Shown: positions 9,072-18,526, counted from the stretch's first letter. The stretch is 64,000 nucleotides of DNA from an uncultured Alphaproteobacteria bacterium (GCA_902533625.1 CACAMI010000007.1:1-64000), one strand, 5' to 3'. Notes: generated from the letters alone by a model not told the origin. Translations and numbers: made by a program.

Positions 9072-10438
9072 TATTCATCATCCATTGAATTTGAAATGGT
9101 TTTTAAATATGAAATAAAATCAACTAGCCCATTAATTTTTTTCATTTCTACCTTTGTATTAGCAATGGTTTTAGCATTTTTAGAAATTAAAGCTTTTGTG
9201 AAACCTAATTTTTCTGCTTCTTTTATTCGGCCCTCTGTATTATATGATTCCCTTATAGTTCCTGACAAGTTTATTTCACCAAAAATAACTGTTTTGCTAT
9301 CAAGCGGGAAATTTAATTTTGATGATATTAATGCAGCAGCTACGGCTAAATCTGCTGCTGGATCAGATGTTTTTATGCCACTAGCAATACTCAGATAGAT
9401 ATCTAAATTAGAGAAGGTTAAATCACATCTTGATTCTAGAACGGCTAAGAGCATCGATAGCCTGGAAACATCCCAACCAACTACAGTTCTTTTTGAAGTG
9501 GCGAATAATGAAGGTGTGACCAGAGCTTGAATTTCAAGCAAAATTGTTCTCGAACCTTCATTTGCCGGAAACACACTTGTGCCAGTTAAATTATCACCAG
9601 AATTAGACAGAAAAAGAGAAGAAGGATTCTTTATCTGTTCAAGACCTGTGCTTGTCATTTTAAATATGCCGACCTCAGATGTAGAGCCATATCTATTTTT
9701 TGCCGTCCTAATTAACCTCAGTTCATTCCCTTTATCTGCTTCAAAATATAATACAGTGTCAACCATATGCTCTATTGTTTTTGGGCCTGCTAATTGTCCA
9801 TCTTTCGTAACATGTCCCACTAAGATCAAAATTATGTTTAAGCTCTTACATAGAGCTAGAAGCTCTTGGCAAGTATATCTAACTTGGTTTATTGAGCCCG
9901 GAATACCTTCTATTCTATCTGAAAAAGATGTTTGAATTGAATCAACAATTATCAATGAGGGAGTGTCTTCATTAATTTTCAATATGATTTCTTCTAAATT
10001 AGAAAGAGTTGACACTTGAATTTTCCTTTGTGACACATCCAATCTATTTGACCTGAGTAAAATTTGTGACTTGGATTCTTCACCCGAATAATAGTGAATT
10101 TTTTTATCCATATCTGCAATTTTGGAAGCGACCTGCATAAGAATAGTGGATTTACCAATACCCGGTTCTCCACCTAGCAAAATCCCCGACCCCGATACAA
10201 AACCGCCACCAAGCACTATGTCGAGTTCATCAATTCCGGTCTTTATTCTAGAGATTTCATTTACTGAACTCTCCAAAGTAAAAAATTCTGTATCTCCTTT
10301 AACTGATCTGCTTTTAGGCGTGTAATCTTCAATCTCTTGCAACGAATTCCATTCTAGGCACGAGTGACATTTCCCTGACCATTTGGATGCAGTAGCACCA
10401 CAATTACTACATTTATAATTATTTTGGTTCTTTATCAT
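9068..10438 (-). CDS. radA: DNA repair protein RadA
   Basis: A 456-residue RecA-like branch-migration ATPase. The N-terminal zinc finger has two C-x2-C pairs (CSNC and CHSC). Walker A is GGEPGIGKST near residue 90, the RadA-specific KNRYG motif is near residue 253, and a Lon-like domain ends the protein. RadA extends heteroduplexes during recombinational repair. It starts with ATG 22 bases after mlaF and overlaps cvpA. In many Alphaproteobacteria alr separates dnaB from radA; here mlaE and mlaF occupy that position. Confidence 0.95.
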   Translation of the reverse strand: MIKNQNNYKCSNCGATASKWSGKCHSCLEWNSLQEIEDYTPKSRSVKGDTEFFTLESSVNEISRIKTGIDELDIVLGGGFVSGSGILLGGEPGIGKSTILMQVASKIADMDKKIHYYSGEESKSQILLRSNRLDVSQRKIQVSTLSNLEEIILKINEDTPSLIIVDSIQTSFSDRIEGIPGSINQVRYTCQELLALCKSLNIILILVGHVTKDGQLAGPKTIEHMVDTVLYFEADKGNELRLIRTAKNRYGSTSEVGIFKMTSTGLEQIKNPSSLFLSNSGDNLTGTSVFPANEGSRTILLEIQALVTPSLFATSKRTVVGWDVSRLSMLLAVLESRCDLTFSNLDIYLSIASGIKTSDPAADLAVAAALISSKLNFPLDSKTVIFGEINLSGTIRESYNTEGRIKEAEKLGFTKALISKNAKTIANTKVEMKKINGLVDFISYLKTISNSMDDEY

Positions 10439-10460
10439 AAGCTATTCATGATTTAGTTTA

Positions 10461-11210
10461 TTATTCTGTATTCAAGAAATCTTTAATGTATTCATTTGAT
10501 GAAGTTTTTATATTTTTCCTACATCCTATCCAGACAAACTTTCCTTCATTCATAAGAAATACACGGTCTGCAATTGTATTTACTGTATTTATATCGTGAG
10601 TTATCGTTAAAGCACTTGCTTTAGAGTCTGAAATTAAGTCCTTAATTAAATAATTAATCTTTCTTGCGGTAATTGGATCAAGTCCAGCAGTGGGCTCGTC
10701 AAAAAACAAAATTTTTGGTTCAGTCATGATGGCTCTAGCAATAGCAGCCCTTTTTTGCATGCCTCCAGAAAGTTCAATGGGAAATTGATTTGCCGATCGA
10801 ATACTTAAGCCGACTCTTTCTAACTTTTCTTCTGCAAGCTTTTTAATATTTTTTTTGGGCATTTTATTGGGACCATATAGATACTTAAAGCCAACATTTT
10901 CCCAAACACTAAGGCTATCGAACAATGCAGAATTTTGAAAAACCATTCCTAGTTTATTAAAGAAAATTTCTTTATTTCTTTTTAAAATAGGTTGGTTATT
11001 AAATTTAATGGAACCAGAAAAAGGATAGTAAATGCCAAGAATGCACTTTAATAGTGCTGATTTTCCTGCTCCAGATCTTCCAATTATCGTAATACTGTCA
11101 GTATTATCATTTGTATTTAAATCAAAACTAATGTCATTAAGAATAAGCTGATTGTCTAGGCTTAATTTAATACGATCAATCGATAATTTTCCTTTGCCAT
11201 TTCCACTCAT
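10461..11210 (-). CDS. mlaF: ABC transporter ATPase MlaF-like
   Basis: A 249-residue ATPase with Walker A GRSGAGKS, signature LSGGMQKR and Walker B ILFFDEPTAGLD. The signature and the ARAIMTEPKI segment are typical of the MlaF/Ttg2A group, which powers phospholipid movement between inner and outer membranes. Its ATG overlaps the TGA of the permease gene (ATGA), so the pair is coupled. No MCE-domain gene (mlaD) follows; radA comes instead. The substrate-binding MCE component must therefore be encoded elsewhere if the system works. Confidence 0.9.
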   Translation of the reverse strand: MSGNGKGKLSIDRIKLSLDNQLILNDISFDLNTNDNTDSITIIGRSGAGKSALLKCILGIYYPFSGSIKFNNQPILKRNKEIFFNKLGMVFQNSALFDSLSVWENVGFKYLYGPNKMPKKNIKKLAEEKLERVGLSIRSANQFPIELSGGMQKRAAIARAIMTEPKILFFDEPTAGLDPITARKINYLIKDLISDSKASALTITHDINTVNTIADRVFLMNEGKFVWIGCRKNIKTSSNEYIKDFLNTE

Positions 11211-12001
11211 TTTTGAAACATAAATGCAGTTAGTAAGTAGTTAGATGCTAAAATAAGCATTGACGCAGTTATAACTGCTGATGTGGTAGATTTCCCAACA
11301 CCAGCCGCTCCCCCTTTTGATGTGAACCCAAAATAACAGCCTGATAAAGAAATAATTATTCCAAAAGCTACAGACTTAATTAAGCCAGAATATATATCAG
11401 ACATTTCAAGAAACTTGATTGTATATTCAGTATAAACTAGTAGAGAAAATTGCAAGCTAGTAATGCCAATAACTAAGCCTCCTAATATTCCTATTATGTC
11501 ACTTATTAGAGTAAGAATTGGAAGGCATATTACTGAAGAAGCTAGCCTTGGTGTAACAAGATACCTAATAGGGCTTACGGATAAGCTTTTTAAAGCATCT
11601 AGTTGCTCGGTAACTTTCATACTTCCAATTTCGGCAGCAATTGAGGATGACAATCTTCCTGCAACTATTAATCCACAGAGCACCGGGCCTAATTCTCTGG
11701 TCATTCCTATCGCAACTATTGATGGCACAACAGTTTCTGCATTAAACCGAGAGCCTCCCGAAAAAATCTGTAATGCTAGAGCCGCTCCGGTAAATAATGC
11801 AGTTACACCAACTACTGGAAGGGAGTTAAAGCCAACAAAAATTAATTGCTTAAGAAATGGTTCTGCGTAAAAAGGTGGGGTTAAGGCCTCAGAAAGGGAT
11901 ACTAGAGAAATTTTTAGTAGTTGTCCTATGGAAACACAGAAATACTCAGCTTTGCAACCTAATTTCTGAATTATTTTTATTAGGTAAATAAGGAGTTTCA
12001 T
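11207..12001 (-). CDS. mlaE: ABC transporter permease MlaE-like
   Basis: A permease of the MlaE family, about 264 residues from the ATG at 12001 (an in-frame TTG lies three codons upstream). Several membrane helices are evident, and the family hallmark GMTRELGPVLCGLIVAGR is followed by the AAEIGSMKVTEQLDAL loop that contacts the ATPase. With MlaF it forms the core of the asymmetry-maintaining lipid transporter. The downstream ATPase start overlaps its stop. It lies between dnaB and radA, where many relatives have alr. Function by family is secure; direction of transport is not readable. Confidence 0.9.
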   Translation of the reverse strand: MKLLIYLIKIIQKLGCKAEYFCVSIGQLLKISLVSLSEALTPPFYAEPFLKQLIFVGFNSLPVVGVTALFTGAALALQIFSGGSRFNAETVVPSIVAIGMTRELGPVLCGLIVAGRLSSSIAAEIGSMKVTEQLDALKSLSVSPIRYLVTPRLASSVICLPILTLISDIIGILGGLVIGITSLQFSLLVYTEYTIKFLEMSDIYSGLIKSVAFGIIISLSGCYFGFTSKGGAAGVGKSTTSAVITASMLILASNYLLTAFMFQK

Positions 12002-12048
12002 TTTTTCCAAGGCGACTTTGTTTCTTCCTTTAGAAAGATAAGATTAAC

Positions 12049-13485
12049 CTAATAATAATTTTTAGCAAGGTTTCCAAATCTTGTGTATTTTCCTTCAAAA
12101 GAAAGCTCTATTGTGCCGATCGGCCCATGTCGTTGTTTTCCTATTATCACCTCTGCTTTTCCATGAAGTTCTGACATCTCTGATTGCCACTTGGCTATTG
12201 CTTCAAGATCATAGTCGCCTGGTTTCTCTCTCTCTTTATAATATTCTTCCCGAAAGATAAATAACACTACGTCTGCATCTTGCTCTATTGAACCACTTTC
12301 CCTTAAATCTGCCAGCTGAGGCTTCTTATCATCTCGATTTTCTACCTGTCGTGATAATTGTGATAACGCTAAAACCGGAATATTTAAGTCTTTGGCAATT
12401 GCTTTTAGTCCTTGCGTTATTTCCGATATCTCGTTCACCCTATTGTCCTTAAATGAAGACCCTCTTACAAGTTGCAAATAGTCTATGATTAACAGATCTA
12501 GACCATCTGTTCTTTTTAAGCGCCTTGCTCTACTGGCTAGTTCGGAAATAGTTAGTGCAGGGGTATCGTCAATAAAAAGAGGCATGCTTTCAAGCTCTTG
12601 AGCTGACTCTACAAATCTCTTGAACTCATCCTCTTTAAGATCTCCCTTTCGTATCTGTTCAGACGCAATTTCACAAGACTCTGAGAGAATTCTAGTCGCA
12701 AGTTGTTCTGAGGACATTTCAAGTGAAAAAAAGCCGACAGTGCTTTTGGAGCCAGTTTTTTTCATCATTTCTTTTGCCGCATTAAATGCAATGTTTGTTG
12801 CAAGTGAGGTTTTGCCCATCGAAGGCCTTCCCGCTAGGATTATTAGGTCAGATGGGTGGAGGCCGCCCAATTTCTTGTCAAGATCTATAAATTGAGTTGG
12901 AAGGCCAGAAGTTCCTCCTCCTTTTTTATATGCAAAATTAGCAGTTTCAACTGCTTTAGCCGCTGCTTTGACGAAAAGGGAGAAAGTTCGTCCTTTATTT
13001 TGTCCAATTTCTGCAAGGTCATAAAGTGATTTTTCAGCGTCAGCTATTTGTTGATTACCATCTTCTTCAAGGTTAATCTTTGCTGCTTTATCTATCATTT
13101 CTCCACCTAACAAAATCAGTTGCCGTCTGATTGCCATGTCAAAGATTATTTTAGCGTAATCTTCGGCTCCAGATAAAGAAATTGCAGAACTTGCTAGTTT
13201 CACTAAGTAGCTTGCTCCTCCCAAATCATCTAGAGATTTGTCGTTATCAAAAAATGGTTTTAAGCTAACAGGAGATGCCAGAGAATTTTTCTGTATTTTG
13301 CTTGAAATTAACTCAAAGATTTTTGAGTGAACGGGGTCAAAAAAATGATCTTCATTTATTATTTCTCGGATTCTATCAAAAGAATCATTATTTAGTAGTA
13401 AAGTACCTAATAAAGCTTGCTCTGCCTCTATGTTACTAGGGTATTCAAATGAGTCATTTGATATTCTCAAATTTCCATCTTCCAT
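12049..13485 (-). CDS. dnaB: Replicative DNA helicase DnaB
   Basis: A 478-residue replicative helicase. The N-terminal DnaG-interacting domain begins with SNIEAEQALLGTLL. The RecA-like motor carries Walker A GRPSMGKTS near residue 212, the LLIIDYLQL Walker B strand, the SQLSRQVE motif and the C-terminal GPIGT arginine-finger region. DnaB forms the hexamer that unwinds the fork ahead of the polymerase. It lies downstream of rpsF-rpsR-rplI in the classical order, with about 100 bases between rplI and dnaB. The gap to mlaE is 47 bases. Confidence 0.97.
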   Translation of the reverse strand: MEDGNLRISNDSFEYPSNIEAEQALLGTLLLNNDSFDRIREIINEDHFFDPVHSKIFELISSKIQKNSLASPVSLKPFFDNDKSLDDLGGASYLVKLASSAISLSGAEDYAKIIFDMAIRRQLILLGGEMIDKAAKINLEEDGNQQIADAEKSLYDLAEIGQNKGRTFSLFVKAAAKAVETANFAYKKGGGTSGLPTQFIDLDKKLGGLHPSDLIILAGRPSMGKTSLATNIAFNAAKEMMKKTGSKSTVGFFSLEMSSEQLATRILSESCEIASEQIRKGDLKEDEFKRFVESAQELESMPLFIDDTPALTISELASRARRLKRTDGLDLLIIDYLQLVRGSSFKDNRVNEISEITQGLKAIAKDLNIPVLALSQLSRQVENRDDKKPQLADLRESGSIEQDADVVLFIFREEYYKEREKPGDYDLEAIAKWQSEMSELHGKAEVIIGKQRHGPIGTIELSFEGKYTRFGNLAKNYY

Positions 13486-13589
13486 AAAAGAATCTCCTTT
13501 ATAAGGTTTATAGTATGGAAATGAGTTATCCCCAGCCTGTTAATTTCGGGGAAAAGTGATTTTTTTTATGACCTTAAGCGTTAATCCCT

Positions 13590-14234
13590 TTAATTAGGAT
13601 TTGAGGTGTCCACTTCAGCTGGTTCTTCACCACCTATATGTGCGTTTTCTTCATTATTAGCGGGATCGATTTCTTGAACAGAATCATAGTCTGGAGCATC
13701 AGTTTCTTTCTCAAAGAAAGTGCCTAAATCTGTTTGGTTACTTTCTTCTTCAATATCTACTTTTTTATTATCTTGTGCTAATGCTTCTTCTTCCGATCTG
13801 GCCACAATAATTTGAATTTCTACTGACAATTCTGGGTGCAGGCCAATCGGAACAGCAACTATTCCAAGTTCTTTTATTGTATTATTTAATTCTATCTGGC
13901 TCTTGCTAATGCTAATATCATTTTCCTGCATTATTAACTGTATATCTCTTGCTGTTACCGACCCATAAAGAGCACCTGACTCAGATGCAGAGCGAATTAA
14001 TACAAATTTTTTCCCTTTAATTTTTTCCTGAAGTTTTTCTGCTTGTTTTTTTGTTTCTAAGTTGTTGGCCTCAAGTTTAATCTTCTCATTTTCAAATCTT
14101 TTAATGTTTTCTTCATTTGCTCGTAATGCTTTCTTTAATGGAAAAAGAAAATTTCTAGCATAACCAGATTTCACCGAAACACGGTCCCCCATCTGTCCTA
14201 AATTCTTAATTCTTTCTAAAAGTATTATATCCAT
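13590..14234 (-). CDS. rplI: 50S ribosomal protein bL9 with long acidic tail
   Basis: A 214-residue bL9. The N-terminal rRNA-binding domain is canonical (ERIKNLGQMGD and KSGYARNFLFP), followed by the central helix and the C-terminal domain ending near residue 148. The last 65 or so residues are an acidic, low-complexity extension rich in Glu, Asp and Asn, making the protein much longer than the roughly 150 residues of E. coli bL9. Alphaproteobacterial bL9 proteins often carry some extension; this one looks disordered. It starts 10 bases after rpsR. Confidence 0.95.
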   Translation of the reverse strand: MDIILLERIKNLGQMGDRVSVKSGYARNFLFPLKKALRANEENIKRFENEKIKLEANNLETKKQAEKLQEKIKGKKFVLIRSASESGALYGSVTARDIQLIMQENDISISKSQIELNNTIKELGIVAVPIGLHPELSVEIQIIVARSEEEALAQDNKKVDIEEESNQTDLGTFFEKETDAPDYDSVQEIDPANNEENAHIGGEEPAEVDTSNPN

Positions 14235-14244
14235 AATATTTTCT

Positions 14245-14475
14245 CTATTTTACGGCATATGGAAGGAGTGCCAAAAATCTAGCACGTTTAATTGCTTCAG
14301 ATAGTTCTCGCTGCTTTTTCATCGATACTGATGTTATTCGAGACGGTGCTATTTTTCCTCTCTCAGACACAAATTTTTGCAGCAACCTTACGTCTTTATA
14401 ATCAATTTCTGCAGCACCTTCACCGCTAAATGGACAAGATTTTTTTCTACGAAAAAATGGTTTATTTGTAATCAT
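14245..14475 (-). CDS. rpsR: 30S ribosomal protein bS18
   Basis: A 76-residue bS18 with the conserved core [15 protein letters not shown], the [20 protein letters not shown] helix and the RFLALLPY terminus. It binds next to bS6 on the platform of the small subunit, and the two genes are adjacent here as in most bacteria. The gap to rpsF is 33 bases and to rplI 10 bases, so one transcript is likely. Length is normal for the family. Confidence 0.95.
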   Translation of the reverse strand: MITNKPFFRRKKSCPFSGEGAAEIDYKDVRLLQKFVSERGKIAPSRITSVSMKKQRELSEAIKRARFLALLPYAVK

Positions 14476-14508
14476 TTTTTTACTTTCTTTTCATTACTTT
14501 CGCTTTGA

Positions 14509-14871
14509 CTAGTCATAAGATTTTCTGGCCATCTTTTCATCATTTCTTGATTTAGCTTGCAGCATAACACTTGGGCCTTCCTGATGTTTGGTTACCTTTA
14601 CTGTTAGCACCCTTAAGACATCTTCATGTATTTTCATTAGGCGCTCCATTTCTTTCACAGCTTCCCACGGAGAATTGCTCTTGTAAAAGCAATAATGTCC
14701 TTTTCGATTTTTATTAATCTTATACGATAAGGTCTTCATTCCCCAATATTCTTTTTCTAAAACCTTACCTTTATTTTCAGTTAACACTTTTTCAAAGTTG
14801 TCCATAATTTCATCAACTTGCGTGTTTGAAATATCTTGTCGCAAAATAAAGACGTGTTCATACAAATTCAT
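14509..14871 (-). CDS. rpsF: 30S ribosomal protein bS6
   Basis: A bS6 of about 120 residues. I place the start at the ATG at 14871 because the family N-terminus is M-x-LYEHV; an upstream ATG (14877) and TTG (14892) are in frame but would add residues not typical of bS6. The ribosome-binding site is only an A-rich GAAAAAAGT stretch. Family features seen are LYEHVFILRQD, the KEYWGMKTLSYKI strand and the HEDVLRVLTVKV strand. First gene of the rpsF-rpsR-rplI-dnaB operon, divergent from fabD. Confidence 0.93.
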   Translation of the reverse strand: MNLYEHVFILRQDISNTQVDEIMDNFEKVLTENKGKVLEKEYWGMKTLSYKINKNRKGHYCFYKSNSPWEAVKEMERLMKIHEDVLRVLTVKVTKHQEGPSVMLQAKSRNDEKMARKSYD

Positions 14872-14964
14872 TTGCATACTTTTTTCTATCAAAATTTTTC
14901 AATTATATTACCCCATGCATTTATCTAACAGTAAGCCTTTCTGCGACATACGGAAAGAAATGTA

Positions 14965-14992
14965 CTTATACAAGTGATTTTAGTTTTTGCAA
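14965..14992 (-). promoter_or_regulatory. Candidate rpsF operon promoter
   Basis: On the minus strand, TTGCAA (14992-14987) and TATAAG (14970-14965) are separated by 16 bases, about 95 bases upstream of the rpsF start. This fits a sigma70-type promoter with a good -10 and a moderate -35. It sits in the 216- to 237-base divergent gap between rpsF and fabD, which must contain promoters for both. Sequence match only. Confidence 0.35.
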
Positions 14993-15021
14993 CCTATTAG
15001 TTAAATAAAATTTGCTATTAT

Positions 15022-15050
15022 TTGCCAAACATGATTGTGGAGATTATACC
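15022..15050 (+). promoter_or_regulatory. Candidate fabD operon promoter
   Basis: TTGCCA (15022-15027) and TATACC (15045-15050) are separated by 17 bases and lie about 60 bases before the fabD ATG. Spacing is ideal and the -35 differs from consensus at one base, but the -10 is weaker. A TATAAT-like stretch just downstream (about 15060-15070) is an alternative -10 without a good -35. Confidence 0.35.
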
Positions 15051-15108
15051 ATTGCTGATAATATAATATAAACATATACAGAAATTTGAATGAAAGAAGT
15101 TTTAAGTT

Positions 15109-16041
15109 ATGAATGTAGCATTGTTATTTCCGGGTCAGGGTTCACAATACGTAGGAATGGGCAAGTCCTTGGCAGAGAATTTCTTAGAATCAAAACGAGT
15201 TTTTGAGAGAGTGGATGAAGCTCTAGGTGAGAACTTATCAAAGTTGATCTGGGACGGTTCTGAAGAAGTTTTAAAGCAGACCCAAAATGCGCAACCTGCT
15301 CTAATGGCAACGTCAATGGCTGCAATTGAAGCAGCTAGAGCAGTAGGTTTTGATTTTGGTAATGTGCGGTATGTAGCAGGACATTCCTTGGGAGAATATT
15401 CTGCTTTATGTTGTTCTGGAGCTATGAGCTTAGAGGATACTGCTATTATTTTAAGTAAGCGCGGTAAAGCCATGCAGAGTGCTGTGAAGTCAGGTGAAGG
15501 AGCTATGGCAGCAATTATTGGTATAAGTCTTGAGGAAGTTAAAGAGGCAATTTCTAATATTTTAGACCATGGAGTATGTGAAGTAGCAAATGATAATGAG
15601 CCTAAGCAAATTGTTATATCTGGCCATAAGAAAAAAGTAGAAAAAGCATTAGAAACTTTGAAAGCAATTGGCGCTAGAAGAGCAATTTTACTGCCTGTGT
15701 CAGCTCCTTTTCATTGCTCGCTTATGGAGCCAGCAGTAAGAGAGCTGGAAGGATCAATTTTGGATTTAAAACTAAGTAATTTAAATATACCGATAGTTTC
15801 AAATGTTAGTGCCAAAGAAATGTTAGACCCTAAAGAAGTTAAAGTATCATTGATAAAGCAAATTACACACCCTGTAAGGTGGAGAGAAAGTATTTCATAT
15901 CTATCTGTTGAGGGTATAAATAGATTTATAGAATTTGGGGCTGGAAAGGTATTGTCAGGTTTGGTTAAAAGGATTTTGAAAGATCCAATCATATCAAATA
16001 TTGGAGAATTTTCAGATTTAGAAAAATTAAGGGAGGAATAA
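15109..16041 (+). CDS. fabD: Malonyl-CoA:ACP transacylase
   Basis: A 310-residue enzyme that loads malonate onto ACP for type II fatty-acid synthesis. It has the N-terminal FPGQGSQYVGMG motif, nucleophile Ser93 in GHSLGEYSAL, and the catalytic His near residue 201 in APFHCSLM. The C-terminal QITHPVRW segment is also typical. Start is ATG at 15109. Two bases separate its stop from the fabG start, so the genes are tightly coupled. First gene of the cluster fabD-fabG-acpP-fabF-mltG, the classical order. Confidence 0.96.
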   Translation: MNVALLFPGQGSQYVGMGKSLAENFLESKRVFERVDEALGENLSKLIWDGSEEVLKQTQNAQPALMATSMAAIEAARAVGFDFGNVRYVAGHSLGEYSALCCSGAMSLEDTAIILSKRGKAMQSAVKSGEGAMAAIIGISLEEVKEAISNILDHGVCEVANDNEPKQIVISGHKKKVEKALETLKAIGARRAILLPVSAPFHCSLMEPAVRELEGSILDLKLSNLNIPIVSNVSAKEMLDPKEVKVSLIKQITHPVRWRESISYLSVEGINRFIEFGAGKVLSGLVKRILKDPIISNIGEFSDLEKLREE

Positions 16042-16042
16042 A

Positions 16043-16780
16043 TTGTATGATTTTACTGAAAGAAAAATCCTGATAACTGGATCTTCAAGAGGAATTGGTA
16101 GAAGGATAGCAGAGGATTTTATTTCATTAGGGGCTAGGGTCTTGATTACTGGAACAAATGAGACTTTATTAAGGGAAGTCAAGGATGAATTAGGTTCACG
16201 CTGTCACTATGTGAGGTGCAACTTCTCTAATACCGAAGAAATTAATAGTCTTTTTGACCAGGCTGTTAAAAATTTTGGATTCATTGATACCTTGATCAAT
16301 AATGCAGGAATAACACGAGATGGACTATTTTTACGGATGTCTAATATAGATTGGATGGAAGTCTTAAATATTAATCTACATAGTGCCTTTCTCTTGTCCC
16401 AACTGATGATTAAGCCTATGATAAAAAACCGATTTGGAAGAATAATAAATATTTCTTCCATAGTTGGGACAACTGGTAACGCAGGGCAGACCAATTATGC
16501 TGCTTCGAAGGCTGCGATCGTAGGGTTTTCAAAAAGTTTGGCTATAGAGGTGGCCAACCGAAATATCACTGTTAACAGTATAGCGCCAGGTTATATTCAA
16601 ACCGAAATGACTGATAAGCTTTCAGAAGGCCAAATAGAAGCAATTGTTAGCAGAATTCCATCTAAGAAGATCGGCATGCCAAAGGACGTTTCAAACCTAG
16701 CAGTATTCTTGAGTTCATTGCAAGCTGAGTACATTACTGGTCAAACTATTCACGTGAATGGTGGTATGTATATGTCTTAG
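16043..16780 (+). CDS. fabG: 3-oxoacyl-ACP reductase
   Basis: A 245-residue SDR that reduces 3-ketoacyl-ACP with NADPH. Nucleotide motif GSSRGIGR is near residue 13, NNAGITRDGLFLRM near residue 88, catalytic Ser in the NISSIVG strand, and Tyr/Lys in YAASK near residue 152. The C-terminal ITGQTIHVNGGMYM is diagnostic of FabG. The start is TTG at 16043, chosen because GGGAGGAATAAA lies directly upstream and the only nearby ATG (16047) is out of frame. It is followed by a 172-base gap before acpP. Confidence 0.96.
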   Translation: MYDFTERKILITGSSRGIGRRIAEDFISLGARVLITGTNETLLREVKDELGSRCHYVRCNFSNTEEINSLFDQAVKNFGFIDTLINNAGITRDGLFLRMSNIDWMEVLNINLHSAFLLSQLMIKPMIKNRFGRIINISSIVGTTGNAGQTNYAASKAAIVGFSKSLAIEVANRNITVNSIAPGYIQTEMTDKLSEGQIEAIVSRIPSKKIGMPKDVSNLAVFLSSLQAEYITGQTIHVNGGMYMS

Positions 16781-16837
16781 ATTTAATTATGGTCTTAGCC
16801 AAAATCATTTCCATATTTTACAAAATCTTTTAATTTT

Positions 16838-16867
16838 TTGAGAAATTAGTTGCCTTATATTGATAAT
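16838..16867 (+). promoter_or_regulatory. Candidate acpP promoter
   Basis: TTGAGA (16838-16843) and GATAAT (16862-16867), 18 bases apart, each match five of six consensus positions. They lie in the fabG-acpP gap and would give acpP a leader of roughly 80 bases. A separate acpP promoter is plausible because ACP is needed in far greater amounts than its neighbours. Sequence match only. Confidence 0.4.
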
Positions 16868-16952
16868 ATGATATTAGGCGCTCATCATTATTAAAAACGA
16901 TTATTAAAAGTTTTGAATTTTAATAATTGACAAGTTTAGCAAGGAGCAGAAA

Positions 16953-17186
16953 ATGAGCGATATTGAAGGGCGCGTCAAAAAAATAGTAGTCGAGCATTTA
17001 AGTATAGAAGAAGAAAAAATATCTGAGAGCGCTTCATTTATTGATGACCTCGGTGCAGATAGTTTGGACACAGTAGAGTTGGTTATGGCTTTTGAAGAAG
17101 AATTTGGAGTGGAGATTCCAGATGACGCAGCTGAGAGCATTCAAACTTTTGGTGATGCAGTCAAGTATATAACGGAAAATTCATAA
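16953..17186 (+). CDS. acpP: Acyl carrier protein
   Basis: A 77-residue acidic acyl carrier protein. Ser37 in the [18 protein letters not shown] motif is the 4'-phosphopantetheine attachment site. Composition, length and helix pattern are canonical for the type II fatty-acid carrier. A strong AAGGAG ribosome-binding site lies about ten bases before the ATG. It lies between fabG and fabF, as in most Proteobacteria, with its own candidate promoter upstream. Confidence 0.97.
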   Translation: MSDIEGRVKKIVVEHLSIEEEKISESASFIDDLGADSLDTVELVMAFEEEFGVEIPDDAAESIQTFGDAVKYITENS

Positions 17187-17265
17187 GAACTTGGTTGGGA
17201 AGAAATCATTAACAGTATTTTCTCTTAACGAGGTAAAATATGTTAGCAGTAATTTTTAATTTTTA

Positions 17266-18526
17266 ATGAGGCGTGTAGTAGTAACAGGCTTGGGCTTAGT
17301 TAGCCCTTTAGGATGTGGCTTTGAGAATAGTTGGAGTAACATCCTTAAGGGCAAGTCCGCTTGTGGCCCAATTACTAAATTTAATGCAGAAAATTATGCT
17401 ACACAATATGCTTGTGAAATCCCAATTGGATCCAAAACTGGAGAATTTAACCCTTCGGATTGGATGGAGGAAAAAAGATCGCAGAAAAGTAGATGATTTT
17501 ATCCTTTATGGGATAGCGGCTTCTAAAGAAGCGATAGATGATTCTGGTTGGATTCCCAAAAGTCAAAATGATCAATTTAGAACGGGAGTTATGATAGGTT
17601 CTGGAATTGGGGGACTTGATTTAATTTATAAAACTTCTCTAACTTTGAATGAAAAGGGCCCGCGTCGAATTTCTCCCTTTTTTATTCCTGGGGCTTTGAT
17701 CAATCTGGTATCTGGGCAAGTATCTATTAGGTTCGGCTTAAAAGGTCCCAACCATTCGGTTGTAACTGCTTGTGCCACTGGAGCTCATGCAATAGGCGAT
17801 GCAGCTAGATTAATTCAAAATGGTGATGCAGAAGTTATGCTGGCTGGCGGTGCAGAGAATCCAATTTCCGAATTGGGGATAGGGGGGTTTAATGCCTGTA
17901 AAGCTTTATCGACGAAATTCCTTGAAACTCCTGAACAGGCATCACGTCCATATGACATAGATCGAGACGGTTTTGTAATGGGTGAAGGTGCTGGGGTAAT
18001 TGTTTTAGAGGAGTATGAGCATGCGAGAGCACGTAAAGCAAAAATTTATTGTGAGTTTGCCGGATATGGCTTATCTGGCGATGCGCACCATATAACTGCT
18101 CCTTCAGAAGACGGAGAAGGGGGGAAAAGGGCAATGGAAGCGGCTATTAATTCCACTAGTATTCCTAACCTTAAGATTGATTATATTAATGCGCATGGAA
18201 CGTCTACTATGGCGGATACAATTGAGTTAAGAGCAGTAGAGGAAGTTGTTAAGGGTTACGCACACGAAGTTTCTATGTCATCAACAAAATCATCAATTGG
18301 TCATTTGTTGGGAGCAGCTGGTGCTGCTGAAGCTATATTCTCTGTATTGTCAATTCGAGATCAAATTGTTCCCCCTACTATAAATTTGGAAAATCCAGCA
18401 GAGGAAACTCTTATCGATTTAGTTCCGAAAAAGCATAAACAAAGAGATGTGAACATTGTAATGTCAAACTCATTCGGTTTTGGGGGAACCAATGCATCCG
18501 TTTTGTTTAAAAAATTCTTGAGCTAA
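17266..18526 (+). CDS. fabF: 3-oxoacyl-ACP synthase II, interrupted by a +1 frameshift
   Basis: The two halves of FabF lie in different frames. Bases 17266 to about 17476 encode the N-terminus (RRVVVTGLGLVSPLG to DWMEEK) and the rest runs in the next frame to 18526. Removing one A from the A6 run at 17471-17476 restores EEKDRRKVDDF and a 419-residue protein of normal length. The catalytic triad is intact: Cys near residue 168 in VVTACATG, His near 309 in NAHGTST and His near 345 in SIGHLLG. FabF elongates acyl-ACP and is usually essential, so I read this as a sequence error or slippage rather than a dead gene. Its TAA directly abuts the mltG ATG. Confidence 0.9.
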
